Positions 1-8,754 are shown, counted from the stretch's first letter. The stretch is DNA of 64,000 bases from Vibrio agarilyticus (GCF_012641465.1 NZ_JABAIK010000005.1:62001-126000), one strand, 5' to 3'. Program-made: numbers and translations. The notes: generated by a model not told the origin, from the letters alone.

Positions 1-1
1 T

Positions 2-691
2 GCGACGGCAGATAAGCCGGCTGACTATGACTATTTCGATGATCCACTAAAAGGGTCGCAAGTCTGTTATCGTTTAGTCAAAGCCAATTACGCTGGCGGG
101 ATGAGCTGGCAATTCGCAGGGAACAGTGGCAAATACCAGCAATCTGCTATTGATTGTATGAAAGCGGCCAATGAAGCGCTTGGTAATAGTGATGTAGAAG
201 ATCCTACCGATCCTGAAGGAGAAGGTATCGGGTTTGAAGATGGCAACATTGAAGGCTTTAAGGCATTTTTAGATTCAACTGAAGGAACAATATTGCCATT
301 AGAAGTGAGTAATGATGATGCTAGGTCAGGAGAGAAGTCAGCAATCATAAAAGCTACATCTGTTGAGGGTGAGAAGAAAATCCTATTGCAATTACCATTT
401 GATGAGGAAACCGTACTCAACGAAGTAAAAATGTACGTTAAATTTTCACCAGAAGCTAAAGCGGCTGGAGTCACAGGGGGGAAAATTTATGCTAAAGATT
501 CGGATTGGAAATTCATACCTGGAGATTGGGAGAGTATTGATACAGAAGATGAGAATGGATGGGTAGAATTCACTTGGATTTCCGACTCTCCATTAATCGG
601 TTTAAAGGATTTAGCATTCGAAGCCTACGGTGCAAATAATGGACTTTCATTTAGTGGTAATATCTTATTTGATGATATAATCATCAAATAA
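2..691 (+). CDS. C-terminal part of a secreted carbohydrate-active protein (5' end outside window)
   Basis: The reading frame is open from the window edge (frame of position 2) to the stop at 689-691, so the visible 229 codons are the end of a longer protein; the ATG at 101 is internal. The first ~50 residues include the stretch GGMSWQFAGNSG, which looks like the last strand and helix of a TIM-barrel glycoside hydrolase. A short acidic/proline linker (DPTDPEGEG) follows. The last ~150 residues form a beta-rich domain starting GFEDGNIEGF and ending ILFDDIIIK, the layout of jelly-roll carbohydrate-binding modules (for example mannan-binding CBM23/27-like folds). The GH5 mannanase nearby at 4657 supports a role in mannan breakdown, but the family is inferred from pattern only. 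A terminator follows immediately. Confidence 0.6.
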   Translation, partial: ATADKPADYDYFDDPLKGSQVCYRLVKANYAGGMSWQFAGNSGKYQQSAIDCMKAANEALGNSDVEDPTDPEGEGIGFEDGNIEGFKAFLDSTEGTILPLEVSNDDARSGEKSAIIKATSVEGEKKILLQLPFDEETVLNEVKMYVKFSPEAKAAGVTGGKIYAKDSDWKFIPGDWESIDTEDENGWVEFTWISDSPLIGLKDLAFEAYGANNGLSFSGNILFDDIIIK

Positions 692-714
692 TTTTTCGTA
701 ACTCCATACGATTT

Positions 715-750
715 GCCCCACCCAGATGCAGCACTCGGTGGGGCTTTTTT
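715..750 (+). terminator. Intrinsic terminator after the partial glycoside-hydrolase gene
   Basis: GCCCCACC (715-722) pairs perfectly with GGTGGGGC (737-744) across a 14-nt loop and is followed by six T residues (745-750). It lies 24 nt after the stop codon at 691. Confidence 0.85.
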
Positions 751-1000
751 GTTAAATATAGAATATGTTGACGGGGGCTTAGAAGTCTGACTAGTAACAT
801 TTTTATTATTAACAAATCATATTGATTGTTTTTAATGATAAATAATCAATATGAGTGCCTTTTTAATGAAAATAAAGATCACAAAAAAAGTACGTTTTAA
901 TAGGTGAGAATTGGCATTGGAGTATAATTGAATTGAAAATAAAACATGAATAATATTGTTTTTATAAAATAAAGTTCTTGCTATAGGCATTGGGGGTTCT
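751..1000. other. AT-rich intergenic region upstream of the chemoreceptor
   Basis: This 250-bp stretch follows the terminator. I see no reading frame with coding character. It presumably holds the promoter of the chemoreceptor/binding-protein pair, but no convincing sigma-70 or flagellar sigma-28 promoter could be picked by eye. A GGGGG ribosome-binding site lies just before the ATG at 1001. Confidence 0.5.
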
Positions 1001-2974
1001 ATGACGCTTGTTCAGCGGATTGTGGCAGGTTTTGTGAGCATATTTTTATTGCTACTCATTATCGCTGCAACCAATTACAGCAATATAAATAACATGATAG
1101 GTCGAATCGCAGCGGTTGCTGACGACTCTACGCCATTTCTTATTACTGCATTTGATGTTCAGAAACAGTTTCTATACGCAGATGGTTTATTATCTGAGCA
1201 TGCACTAGTCAATGAGTATCATTTACTTACTGATATAAAGAGTGAATTTTTATCTCAAAATGAGAAGTTGAGATCATTTATCTCTGAATTTGCTCAATAT
1301 AACGTCACATCACAACAGCAGAGCTATATCAATAGTGTTGATCTCATGGTGGCCGACTATTTTAAAAGCGCCAGCGAGTTGATTACACTTCATGAAGCCA
1401 ATGTCATACTACAAGGAAAAGTCGTTGAGCTGAATAATCATTTTTTGCACCTTGAAGATACATACTCGTCTGCTGCATCATTGCTGTTACAAAAATCATT
1501 AAAAAGCCGTTCGTTGCAAAATCGTTCTGAGTTGGTCACGAGTGGTATTAACCGGGATATTAAATCGATTCGTCGCATCAATAATGACACGGATATTGAT
1601 GAGCTAGGAACGGTACTCGCCGATGATATTCGCGAAGCCACCGCTCGAGTGAAGTTGCTGAATATTGAAGACGACGTAAAAGCCCGTTTTTTGCGCAATC
1701 TTAATAAATTAAATGAATTAGCCCTAAGTGATGATGGTTTGCTACCAACGCTACGACAAAAGCAGCAAACATTGAATCAATTTAATCAGCAAAAGGCTGT
1801 CGTTCAATCTCAACTTAACCAAGTGACTCAGTTGATGGATAGCATGGTAGAAAGTGCGCAGCAAAGTGCCCAAGTTAATGCAGACTCTGCACGAGCGGAG
1901 GCGCTTAATGCCAAAGTGATCACCTCAATCATTGCCCTCATTTCAGCCATTGTTACGCCACTTGTCGGGTTTATTGTGGCGGTGAGTATCAAGCGTCCAT
2001 TAGCCAAGATCAGCCCAGTGATTGTTGGGATGTCTCAGGGTAACATGACGGTGCGTACTCATTACCAAAGTAACACCGAGCTTGGCGTACTCGCAAAAGC
2101 AATCGATTTGTTAGCAGACAATACGTCGTCGACGCTGCGTGAAATTCATGATGATGCAGAGAAGTTAGTTCAAGAGTCCATGACAACGTCACAAATTAGT
2201 GAAAAAACGATGAAGCAGGTGGAGGCTCAGAAAACCCAGACTGACATGGTGGCCACCGCAATGTCTGAAATGGAAGTCAGTGCGGTCGAAATTTCATCGG
2301 CAGCTGAAAGTACCTTGTCGGAGGTTCAGTCAACCCACGATGCTACTAGCCAAGGCCGTGAAGTTGTTTACCGTAACCGTGAATTGGTTGAAAACCTGTC
2401 ACTCGAAATGGAAAAAGCGGTTCAGATTTCAAATGAACTGGGAGAGTATTCATCCACTATTGCTGGTGTTTTGTATGTCATACGTGATATTGCAGAACAA
2501 ACCAACTTATTGGCGCTAAATGCGGCGATTGAAGCGGCTCGCGCCGGAGAGCATGGTCGAGGTTTTGCAGTGGTGGCTGATGAAGTTCGCGCGTTAGCGA
2601 ACCGCACGCAAAAATCAACCGCTGAAATTCAGGGCATGATTGAAAATCTTCAAACCAGTTCGAAAGACATCATTGGTGTCATGATGGAGAGTCAAGAACG
2701 CACCAATGACTGTGTCGAGCAAACCAAGCTTGCTGAGCAATCATTGCAAACCATTGCTGAAAAAATGTCTTTGATTTCGGATATGTCGATTCAGATTGCA
2801 CACGCGACACAAGAGCAAATTTCTGTCAGCAAAGAGGTCGCTGAAAATATTAACCTTATTGCCGAGTCTGCACGCCAAACCGAAGTGGAAGCGAAAAGCT
2901 CGGCGCAAAGTAGCGATGTGCTGTTCAAATTGGCGCAGTCACAACAAACATCAATCAATCGCTTTGAGGTTTAA
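1001..2974 (+). CDS. Methyl-accepting chemotaxis protein
   Basis: A 657-residue transmembrane chemoreceptor that would signal through CheW/CheA to the flagellar motor. It has an N-terminal membrane helix (about residues 8-28), a large helical periplasmic region of ~270 residues, a second membrane helix (about 305-329), a HAMP segment (about 330-380) and the conserved cytoplasmic signalling hairpin with tip motif [19 protein letters not shown] near residues 495-515. No C-terminal CheR-tethering pentapeptide is visible. The periplasmic part has the size of the helical bimodular (HBM) type rather than a dCACHE domain; that is inference. The gene ends 8 nt before a sugar-binding-protein gene, which suggests that the receptor detects ligand-loaded binding protein. 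Ligand unknown; a mannan oligosaccharide is plausible from context. Confidence 0.93.
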   Translation: MTLVQRIVAGFVSIFLLLLIIAATNYSNINNMIGRIAAVADDSTPFLITAFDVQKQFLYADGLLSEHALVNEYHLLTDIKSEFLSQNEKLRSFISEFAQYNVTSQQQSYINSVDLMVADYFKSASELITLHEANVILQGKVVELNNHFLHLEDTYSSAASLLLQKSLKSRSLQNRSELVTSGINRDIKSIRRINNDTDIDELGTVLADDIREATARVKLLNIEDDVKARFLRNLNKLNELALSDDGLLPTLRQKQQTLNQFNQQKAVVQSQLNQVTQLMDSMVESAQQSAQVNADSARAEALNAKVITSIIALISAIVTPLVGFIVAVSIKRPLAKISPVIVGMSQGNMTVRTHYQSNTELGVLAKAIDLLADNTSSTLREIHDDAEKLVQESMTTSQISEKTMKQVEAQKTQTDMVATAMSEMEVSAVEISSAAESTLSEVQSTHDATSQGREVVYRNRELVENLSLEMEKAVQISNELGEYSSTIAGVLYVIRDIAEQTNLLALNAAIEAARAGEHGRGFAVVADEVRALANRTQKSTAEIQGMIENLQTSSKDIIGVMMESQERTNDCVEQTKLAEQSLQTIAEKMSLISDMSIQIAHATQEQISVSKEVAENINLIAESARQTEVEAKSSAQSSDVLFKLAQSQQTSINRFEV

Positions 2975-2982
2975 AGATCAAT

Positions 2983-4254
2983 ATGAAAATGAAAACGTTA
3001 CTTTGTGGCGCACTCGCTTTAGGCAGCTTTACGGCAGGTGCTCAAACTTTAGTGATTGATGTTTGGGGTGATGAAGAAGTTCGTTGGGCTAAAACGTTAC
3101 TACCGGCATTTAATCAGCACTATCCAGAAATTAATATTAAGTTTAATACAATTGGTAACAATCAATTTATACCTAAAATGGTTGAAAATTTTGCAAGTGG
3201 CCAAGTAGGTGATCTTATCATGTGCAGACCATTTGATGAATCTCAGCACTGGTTTACCAAAGGTTACTTTGAAGAGCTTACTGAGATGGAAGGGATGGAA
3301 AACTTTCCAAGTTTTGCTCAGTTGGCGTGGCAAACTGATTCTGGCGCTCAAACGTATTGCTTACCGATCGGTTCGGTGATGCATGGTTTTTTCTATAACA
3401 AGAAAATTTTTGATGAGTTAAAGTTAGTTGAACCTAAAACGCAATCCGAATTCATCGCAACATTGCAGCGCATCAAAGAGCATGGGAAATACTTGCCCAT
3501 TGCGTTTGGTACCAAGAGCGGTTGGGATGTGTTGGAAGTTGGCTTACAAAATATCGGGCCGAATTATTGGCGAGGTGAAGATGGGCGAGTTGCATTGATT
3601 CAAGGTGATGAAACGTTTGATTCTTCCAGCTACGTGGCGGCGTTTAAAGCGCTTGAAAGTTGGCGGCCTTATTTGGCGTCTAACTTTAATGAACTTACGT
3701 ACGATAATTATTGGGATCAGTTTAAACAAGGCCAAGCGGCGATTATTCCTGCTGGATCGTGGGAGACATCAAAAGCTAGTGACTCTGTTGAGCTTGGCGT
3801 GTTTCCGCCACCGGTGCCAGATGGCCAGAAGCAGTGCTTCTTTAATGAGCATACAGATAAAGGCATTGCGATAAATAAAAATAGTCCCAATAAAGATGCG
3901 GCGATGAAGTTACTAAAATGGATGACAACCAAAGAGTTTGCCTCTCTTTACGTTGAAGCAGAGCCGGGCTTTTTCTCGTTATCGAATCATTTTTATGACA
4001 TTAACAACGATATTGCTAACGAGATGGCAAGTTGGCGTTTACAATGCGATTCCACCATACGTAATTTCGCGCAATATCTGGATCGTGGCGAGGTGAGCTT
4101 TAAGAAAATGTCTCAAGACGCCAGTGTTGGTGTGATTGAAGGGACGATAACGCCAGAGCAAGCGGCCTTCAATGTGCAGCAAGGACTCGAACGTTGGTAT
4201 GAGCCTCAGCAAATATTGCGTCAAAAAATGGATCAGAGCCAATTTTGTCAATAA
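2983..4254 (+). CDS. Periplasmic sugar-binding protein (ABC extracellular solute-binding family 1)
   Basis: A 423-residue protein with a Sec signal peptide ending near residue 20 (LGSFTAGA, then QTLVIDVWG) and no usable lipobox, so a soluble periplasmic protein. The body has the usual features of CUT1-type oligosaccharide-binding proteins: an early W-x-D/E segment, PAFNQHYPEINIKF, the MHGFFYNKKIFDEL strand-helix and the NYWDQFKQGQAAIIPAGSW segment. It lies 8 nt after the chemoreceptor stop and is followed by a terminator; no permease or ATPase gene is present between 1 and 17 kb that would match it (the aap permeases are of the amino-acid type). It may therefore act as a chemotaxis ligand carrier, or feed a transporter encoded elsewhere. 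Substrate not determinable from sequence. Confidence 0.88.
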   Translation: MKMKTLLCGALALGSFTAGAQTLVIDVWGDEEVRWAKTLLPAFNQHYPEINIKFNTIGNNQFIPKMVENFASGQVGDLIMCRPFDESQHWFTKGYFEELTEMEGMENFPSFAQLAWQTDSGAQTYCLPIGSVMHGFFYNKKIFDELKLVEPKTQSEFIATLQRIKEHGKYLPIAFGTKSGWDVLEVGLQNIGPNYWRGEDGRVALIQGDETFDSSSYVAAFKALESWRPYLASNFNELTYDNYWDQFKQGQAAIIPAGSWETSKASDSVELGVFPPPVPDGQKQCFFNEHTDKGIAINKNSPNKDAAMKLLKWMTTKEFASLYVEAEPGFFSLSNHFYDINNDIANEMASWRLQCDSTIRNFAQYLDRGEVSFKKMSQDASVGVIEGTITPEQAAFNVQQGLERWYEPQQILRQKMDQSQFCQ

Positions 4255-4347
4255 GTCGCGTTGAACGCATTATCATTCAGTCATGATCCCTAAGTGAGTT
4301 TCAGGAACCAGCAGCAACGCGGTAAATTCGACGAGGGGAATATAGAA

Positions 4348-4374
4348 AGCAGCCATTTTATCGGCTGCTTTTTT
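4348..4374 (+). terminator. Intrinsic terminator after the chemoreceptor/binding-protein pair
   Basis: AGCAGCC (4348-4354) pairs with GGCTGCT (4363-4369), 8-nt loop, followed by a run of T (4369-4374). It ends the 1001-4254 transcription unit. Confidence 0.8.
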
Positions 4375-4380
4375 AATACC

Positions 4381-4412
4381 ATACATACATACATACATAC
4401 ATACATACATAC
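4381..4412. repeat. Tetranucleotide microsatellite, eight ATAC units
   Basis: Eight uninterrupted copies of ATAC occupy 32 bp directly after the terminator and 245 bp before the mannanase start codon. Such tracts are rare in housekeeping DNA and gain or lose units by slipped-strand mispairing. Here the tract is outside any supported gene; the reverse-strand frame through it only encodes a Tyr-Val-Cys-Met repeat and is not credible as a gene. Confidence 0.9.
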
Positions 4413-4656
4413 TCACATCATCATTAGAGCTTTCATGGTTGTTTGTTGTTCGATTTGAGGCGAGCCGAAGTTGATATCGATCAATAATTAACCCACTTGA
4501 TACTTTTGTAATTATCAACCATTGGTCACATAAATGATTTGTTCTTCGCTTAGAAACAAGTCAACGATCAAGTTTAGTCAAAAACGAAATGGCATTACCT
4601 TATGGTTTTAACTATAAAATACATCAAAAGTATATATAAAAAAAAGGATAGTTATA
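4413..4656 (+). promoter_or_regulatory. Upstream region of the mannanase with a candidate promoter
   Basis: A non-coding AT-rich stretch. The best sigma-70-like pair is ATGGCA (4589-4594), an 18-nt spacer and TATAAA (4613-4618), which would place the start about 30 nt before the AAGGA ribosome-binding site. No strong CRP site was found. By-eye call, modest certainty. Confidence 0.35.
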
Positions 4657-5826
4657 ATGTTATTTCGTGGAATGAAAATTTTATCTCTTTCTGTACTCAT
4701 CGCGATGACGGGGGCTGCAGAAGCGGGCTTTCATGTTAACGCAGGTCAATTGCTTGATGGTAATGGGCAACCGTTTGTAATGCGAGGCGTGAATCATGGT
4801 CACGCGTGGTTTGCTGATAAAATGGCAAGCACAATCGCGGATATCGCGCACTATAAAGCGAATACGGTGCGCATGGTGATAAGTAACGGGGTGCGATGGC
4901 AAAAAACACCGGCACATCAAATCCGCAGCATGATAGCGACAGCGAAACAGAATCATCTTATCACGGTACTCGATGTACACGACACGACGGGATTTGGTGA
5001 ACAGCAGGGCGCAAGTTCCCTCTCTACCGCTGTCGATTATTGGATTGAAATGAAAGACGAGCTTATTGGCCAGGAAGATTATGTGATTATCAACATTGGT
5101 AATGAGCCGTTTGGTAATCATGTGACGGCTCAACAATGGACTGAAGCCCATAAACAAGCCATTTCTCGCTTACGTGCGGCGGGTTTTAACCACACCTTGA
5201 TGGTTGATGCGCCAAATTGGGGACAAGACTGGCAAAACATCATGCGTAATTATGCTGCGGATGTGTTTACGGCCGATCCACAACAAAATCTTGTTTTCAG
5301 TGTCCATATGTACGAGGTATACAATAATTATAGTGTGATTAATCAATACATCAGTGCGTTTGGAAATAAAGCGTTACCTCTGGTGGTTGGTGAATTTTCT
5401 CAAACCCACAAAGGCCACTATGTTGATGCTGACACCATCATGGAACGTAGTGTTGCTTTGGGTGTGGGTTACCTTGGCTGGTCTTGGTCTGGTAACGATA
5501 ATTCAACCGCAGATCTCGACATTGCCCTAGATTGGAATCGAAATACGTTATCAACGTGGGGCAATAAAATTATTCATGGTACTAATGGCATCATGCAAAC
5601 CTCAATTAAAGCGAGTGTGTTCAGTACCACAGAGCCATTTCCTATATGTAAGAAGAGCTCAAGCGATCCTGATGGTGATGGATGGGGCTGGGAAAACAAT
5701 CAATCTTGTCAAATGAACCCTCATGGTTATGCGCCTAATGGTTATCTGTATTGCGGTAACGCAAATTCTGATCCGGATGGTGATGGTTGGGGCTGGGAAA
5801 ATAATTATTCCTGTGTCATGCCTTGA
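4657..5826 (+). CDS. Secreted endo-beta-1,4-mannanase, GH5 (subfamily 8 type) with two CBM10-like modules
   Basis: A 389-residue secreted hydrolase predicted to cut beta-1,4-mannan. The signal peptide ends at AEA (residues 21-23). The catalytic domain opens with GFHVNAGQLLDGNGQPF and VMRGVNHGHAWF, the hallmark of GH5_8 bacterial mannanases. The acid/base Glu is in INIGNEPFG (about E150) and the nucleophile in VVGEFSQ (about E246). The tail holds two copies of a DPDGDGWGWENN motif, each flanked by cysteines (about residues 328-350 and 365-388), like the small cysteine-bonded CBM10 modules of marine polysaccharidases. Start 4657 fits AAGGA about 8 nt upstream; ATG 4672 would keep the signal peptide but lacks a well-placed ribosome-binding site. 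Subfamily assignment is by remembered motif similarity. Confidence 0.9.
   Translation: MLFRGMKILSLSVLIAMTGAAEAGFHVNAGQLLDGNGQPFVMRGVNHGHAWFADKMASTIADIAHYKANTVRMVISNGVRWQKTPAHQIRSMIATAKQNHLITVLDVHDTTGFGEQQGASSLSTAVDYWIEMKDELIGQEDYVIINIGNEPFGNHVTAQQWTEAHKQAISRLRAAGFNHTLMVDAPNWGQDWQNIMRNYAADVFTADPQQNLVFSVHMYEVYNNYSVINQYISAFGNKALPLVVGEFSQTHKGHYVDADTIMERSVALGVGYLGWSWSGNDNSTADLDIALDWNRNTLSTWGNKIIHGTNGIMQTSIKASVFSTTEPFPICKKSSSDPDGDGWGWENNQSCQMNPHGYAPNGYLYCGNANSDPDGDGWGWENNYSCVMP
5665..5805 (+). repeat. Internal 36-nt repeat encoding DPDGDGWGWENN, two copies
   Basis: The units at 5665-5700 and 5770-5805 encode the same 12 residues and differ only at synonymous third positions. They are the core of the two CBM10-like modules at the mannanase C terminus. 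Confidence 0.85.
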
Positions 5827-5916
5827 TATTGAACTTTGAGTTGCCACGATTGAGGTTTCACCATTGGCAAAAAAGGGTACACTGCTCACCGAACATCATT
5901 TTCAAAAGGTAGGCAC

Positions 5917-6138
5917 ATGAGCCAAGCGCAACCGAATAATCCACTGCATGGATTAACATTGGAAAAAATATTAGTTCGTTTGCAGGAGCACTATGGCTGG
6001 GATGGGTTGGATGAGCGTATTCGAGTGAACTGTTTTTATGACAATCCGTCGATTAAGTCTTCACTGAAATTTTTGCGTCGAACTCAATGGGCAAGAGACA
6101 AAGTGGAAGCACTGTATATTGACACGTTTTGCCAGTAA
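5917..6138 (+). CDS. VF530-family small DNA-binding protein (DUF2132)
   Basis: A 73-residue protein starting [19 protein letters not shown] with the family signature of HYGWDGL, then [23 protein letters not shown]. This matches the VF530 family first described from Aliivibrio fischeri, reported to have a DNA-binding-like fold; its biological role is not established. The ribosome-binding site AAAGGTAGG lies just upstream. It stands alone between the mannanase and the convergent yidA. Confidence 0.88.
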   Translation: MSQAQPNNPLHGLTLEKILVRLQEHYGWDGLDERIRVNCFYDNPSIKSSLKFLRRTQWARDKVEALYIDTFCQ

Positions 6139-6147
6139 TACGGTAGC

Positions 6148-6174
6148 CGGTCTGACTTGACTCAAGTCAGACCG
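6148..6174. terminator. Near-perfect hairpin between convergent VF530 and yidA genes
   Basis: CGGTCTGACTTGA (6148-6160) and its exact reverse complement (6162-6174) are separated by one base, giving an uninterrupted stem once a small loop forms. It lies between two gene 3' ends but has no T run on either side, so it is either a weak bidirectional terminator or an mRNA 3'-end protecting hairpin. Confidence 0.6.
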
Positions 6175-6184
6175 CGATTAAGAG

Positions 6185-7000
6185 TTACGCGTTATTGAGG
6201 ATGAATTGCTCTATCACCTCAGCCACACCATCTTCATCATTACTGCTAGTAATGTGATTCGCAAGCGCTTGCGTTTCTGCCATGGCATTGGCCATCGCGA
6301 CGCCTAATCCCGCATATTCAATCATGTGGTGATCATTTTCAGCATCACCAACACAAATGACTTCATCGGGCTGAATGCCAAGGTAATTGGCAATCGCCGC
6401 CACACCAACCCCTTTGTTACTGTTTGGGTTTAAGAACTCTAGAAAGAATGGAGCGCTTTGTACCACTGTGTGTGACTCACGCCACTGAGGGGGAAGTTTG
6501 GCAATGGCTTTCGTTAACACGGTAGGCTCTGCGACAAACATGGCTTTAATAATAGGGTGATCGTCTTCTAAGGTATTAAAATCCATTACCGTGATATCTA
6601 ATCCATTGATGTTGGCTTCGATATCGGTATAAGGATTCAATTCTGGAGTGATCAAGCCATGAACTTGGCTAAACGCATGAATGTATACGCCAAGATCTGC
6701 GGCAAGCGCAGTTAATTGTTTTGTCGTCGCACCATCAATTATCTGCTGATGAATGATTTTATTATCATTTCCAAGGTGTTTTACCATAGAACCGTTGTAA
6801 TAAAGCACAAATTCATTTTCACCGCAGATTTCGAGTTCATCGAGTTTTGCTTGCATCCCGTCAATTGGACGACCAGAAGCGAGTACGACGGTGACCCCTT
6901 TGGTGCGTGCGCGCTCGATAGCGGTCTTGGTTCGCGGAGAGATACGCTTATCACTGGTTAATAAAGTGCCATCCATATCGAGGGCAATCAGTTTGTACAT
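6185..7000 (-). CDS. yidA: Cof-type HAD-IIB sugar-phosphate phosphatase (YidA-like)
   Basis: A 271-residue cytosolic haloacid-dehalogenase-fold phosphatase. Motif I is LDMDGTLL (nucleophile Asp8, acid/base Asp10), motif II ASGRP, and motif IV VGDAENDHHMIEYAG near residues 218-230, with the C2-type cap between them. Similarity to E. coli YidA runs over the whole length (SAPFFLEFLNP, NKGVGV, LGIQPDEV). Family members dephosphorylate sugar phosphates with broad specificity; the true substrate here is unknown. A ribosome-binding site AAAGGAAA precedes the ATG. It is a single gene, convergent with VF530. Confidence 0.9.
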   Translation of the reverse strand: MYKLIALDMDGTLLTSDKRISPRTKTAIERARTKGVTVVLASGRPIDGMQAKLDELEICGENEFVLYYNGSMVKHLGNDNKIIHQQIIDGATTKQLTALAADLGVYIHAFSQVHGLITPELNPYTDIEANINGLDITVMDFNTLEDDHPIIKAMFVAEPTVLTKAIAKLPPQWRESHTVVQSAPFFLEFLNPNSNKGVGVAAIANYLGIQPDEVICVGDAENDHHMIEYAGLGVAMANAMAETQALANHITSSNDEDGVAEVIEQFILNNA

Positions 7001-7267
7001 GGGTATTTTCCTTTAATATCACTGGCTGTATGAAACACTAAATCGCCAACCTTTTGCAATCCCTCAGAGGGAACTTTTGGTGAAATGAGACCATTTTTAG
7101 AATCTCGCCTTTTGAGGGCCACTCAATCTTCAAATCCTCGCATCACAGACAAACCAAGCCACGCTTGCTGAACCATGCATCTTAATGTTACTTGGGTATA
7201 TAACATTGATTTGAGAGCGGGTCTCCTTTATCGTGTGCGGCACGCAATTAATGCATTAGGATGTAAA

Positions 7268-7945
7268 GTGACGATCTACAAAGTCAATGAGATGTTTCAA
7301 ACGATTCAGGGAGAAGGGGTCTTTACTGGTGTGCCTGCGGTGTTTATTCGCTTGCAAGAGTGCCCTGTGGGCTGCGCGTGGTGTGATACGAAACAAACTT
7401 GGACCGCTGAACCGACGGATGAGCGTGATTTTGGTGAAATCATCAAAAAAGTAGGGGATAGCGCGACATGGTGCCAAAGTGATGCAACGCAGATTGTTGC
7501 TCAATATCGCACTCAGGGTTATACCGCAAAGCATATCGTGATAACGGGAGGGGAGCCGTGCATCTACGATCTCACTTCATTAACGCTCGCTTTTGAGGCG
7601 TTAGGTTGCCAATGTCAAATTGAAACCAGTGGCACTTTTGATGTAATTGCGTCTGAAAATACCTGGGTGACAGTGTCACCTAAGGTGAGCATGAAAGGCG
7701 GTTTGCAGGTACAGCCCTCTGCATTAAAACGCGCAAATGAAATTAAGTATCCTGTTGGCACTGACAATGACATTGATCAGCTTGACCAATTATTATTTGA
7801 CGCCGGTCTTTTGCAAAGCGACGTAGTGATTGCACTGCAACCGATTAGCCAAAAACCACGAGCGACGCAACTTTGTATTGATACTTGTTTGGCACGTAAC
7901 TGGCGCTTATCAATTCAAACCCATAAATACTTAAATATCGCCTAA
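7268..7945 (+). CDS. queE: 7-carboxy-7-deazaguanine synthase QueE (radical SAM)
   Basis: A radical-SAM enzyme of queuosine synthesis that converts 6-carboxytetrahydropterin to 7-carboxy-7-deazaguanine. It has the N-terminal NEMFQTIQGEG motif, the cluster-binding Cys set C-x3-C-x2-C in ECPVGCAWCD (residues 32-39) and the GGEP motif. I chose the GTG at 7268: AGGA is placed 6 nt upstream and the resulting 225 residues match the usual ~223; the frame is open upstream to ATG 7175, but that adds 31 residues unlike the family. queC follows 11 nt downstream, so the two form an operon. A perfect matS site lies inside the gene. Confidence 0.93.
   Translation: MTIYKVNEMFQTIQGEGVFTGVPAVFIRLQECPVGCAWCDTKQTWTAEPTDERDFGEIIKKVGDSATWCQSDATQIVAQYRTQGYTAKHIVITGGEPCIYDLTSLTLAFEALGCQCQIETSGTFDVIASENTWVTVSPKVSMKGGLQVQPSALKRANEIKYPVGTDNDIDQLDQLLFDAGLLQSDVVIALQPISQKPRATQLCIDTCLARNWRLSIQTHKYLNIA
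7667..7679. promoter_or_regulatory. matS site (MatP target), inside queE
   Basis: GTGACAGTGTCAC matches the 13-bp matS consensus GTGACRNYGTCAC at every position. matP is encoded in this window at 54518. Confidence 0.85.
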
Positions 7946-7956
7946 GAGAGAGTTGA

Positions 7957-8676
7957 ATGGACAAAATGAACATCAAAAAAGCGGTTGTGGTGTATAGCGG
8001 CGGGCAAGATTCAACGACATGCTTAGTTCAAGCATTGAAACACTATGACGAAGTACATGCGATCACCTTTGACTATGGTCAGCGTCATCGACTCGAGATT
8101 GAGGTCGCACAGTCACTGGCACAATCACTCGGCGTGACAGCGCATAAGGTTATGGACGTTTCGTTGCTGAATGAACTTGCGATCAGCTCACTCACCCGCG
8201 ATGACATTCCAGTTTCACATGAATTACAAGAAAATGGTTTACCCAATTCATTTGTGCCGGGTCGTAATATTCTATTTTTAACCTTAGCGGGCATCTACGC
8301 TTATCAAATTGGCGCGAACTCGGTGATTACCGGAGTGTGTGAGACGGACTTCTCGGGTTATCCGGATTGTCGCGATGAGTTTGTTAAGGCGATGAACCAA
8401 GCATTGGTAAAAGGGATGGACCGCGCTTTAGTGATTGAAACGCCATTGATGTGGTTGAACAAAGCGCAAACTTGGGCGCTAGCCGACCAATATGGTGCGT
8501 TAGAGCTGGTGCGTAATCAGACCTTAACCTGCTATAACGGTATCATTGGTGATGGCTGTGGTGATTGCCCGGCGTGCGATCTGCGCCGCGCTGGCTTGAA
8601 TGAATATCTGAATCATCAAGATCAGGTGATGGCAGAGCTGGTGGCAAAGCAAACGCAGAGTCATCCTAACAATTAG
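7957..8676 (+). CDS. queC: 7-cyano-7-deazaguanine synthase QueC
   Basis: A 239-residue ATP-dependent enzyme that turns 7-carboxy-7-deazaguanine, the QueE product, into preQ0, the precursor of queuosine in tRNA. The PP-loop SGGQDSTT lies at residues 14-21, and the C-terminal zinc-binding cysteines are in the segment [13 protein letters not shown]. The motifs VPGRN and [11 protein letters not shown] are typical. The start at 7957 follows the GAGAG ribosome-binding site; ATG 7966 is an alternative. It is the second gene of the queE-queC operon. Confidence 0.95.
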   Translation: MDKMNIKKAVVVYSGGQDSTTCLVQALKHYDEVHAITFDYGQRHRLEIEVAQSLAQSLGVTAHKVMDVSLLNELAISSLTRDDIPVSHELQENGLPNSFVPGRNILFLTLAGIYAYQIGANSVITGVCETDFSGYPDCRDEFVKAMNQALVKGMDRALVIETPLMWLNKAQTWALADQYGALELVRNQTLTCYNGIIGDGCGDCPACDLRRAGLNEYLNHQDQVMAELVAKQTQSHPNN

Positions 8677-8682
8677 TACTGC

Positions 8683-8710
8683 AATCGAAAAAGCCGCCTG
8701 TTGGCGGCTT
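8683..8710 (-). terminator. Intrinsic terminator for the reverse-strand DUF2750 gene
   Basis: AAGCCGCC (8691-8698), loop TGTT, GGCGGCTT (8703-8710). Adjacent A residues (8688-8692) give a T run on the reverse strand, so it ends the 8755-9105 gene; it may also stop queC transcripts from the other side. Confidence 0.75.
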
Positions 8711-8754
8711 CAATTTATGATCTATTGAAAAACGTACGGCTGAATGACTGACGT

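Noticed and set aside
88-474. Reverse-strand frame of 128 codons opposite the partial left-edge gene
   Set aside because: Mirror of a gene with strong coding character on the forward strand; serine-rich low-complexity translation.
4273-4518. Reverse-strand frame of 81 codons through the ATAC repeat
   Set aside because: Its middle is only the translated repeat (Tyr-Val-Cys-Met units) and it spans a terminator and promoter region; no ribosome-binding site.
7001-7267. preQ1 riboswitch ahead of queE
   Set aside because: The characteristic hairpin followed by an A-rich tail that pairs back was not found; the region looks like an ordinary leader.
7175-7267. N-terminal extension of QueE from ATG 7175
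   Set aside because: The extra 31 residues do not resemble the family and the GTG at 7268 has a well-spaced ribosome-binding site.
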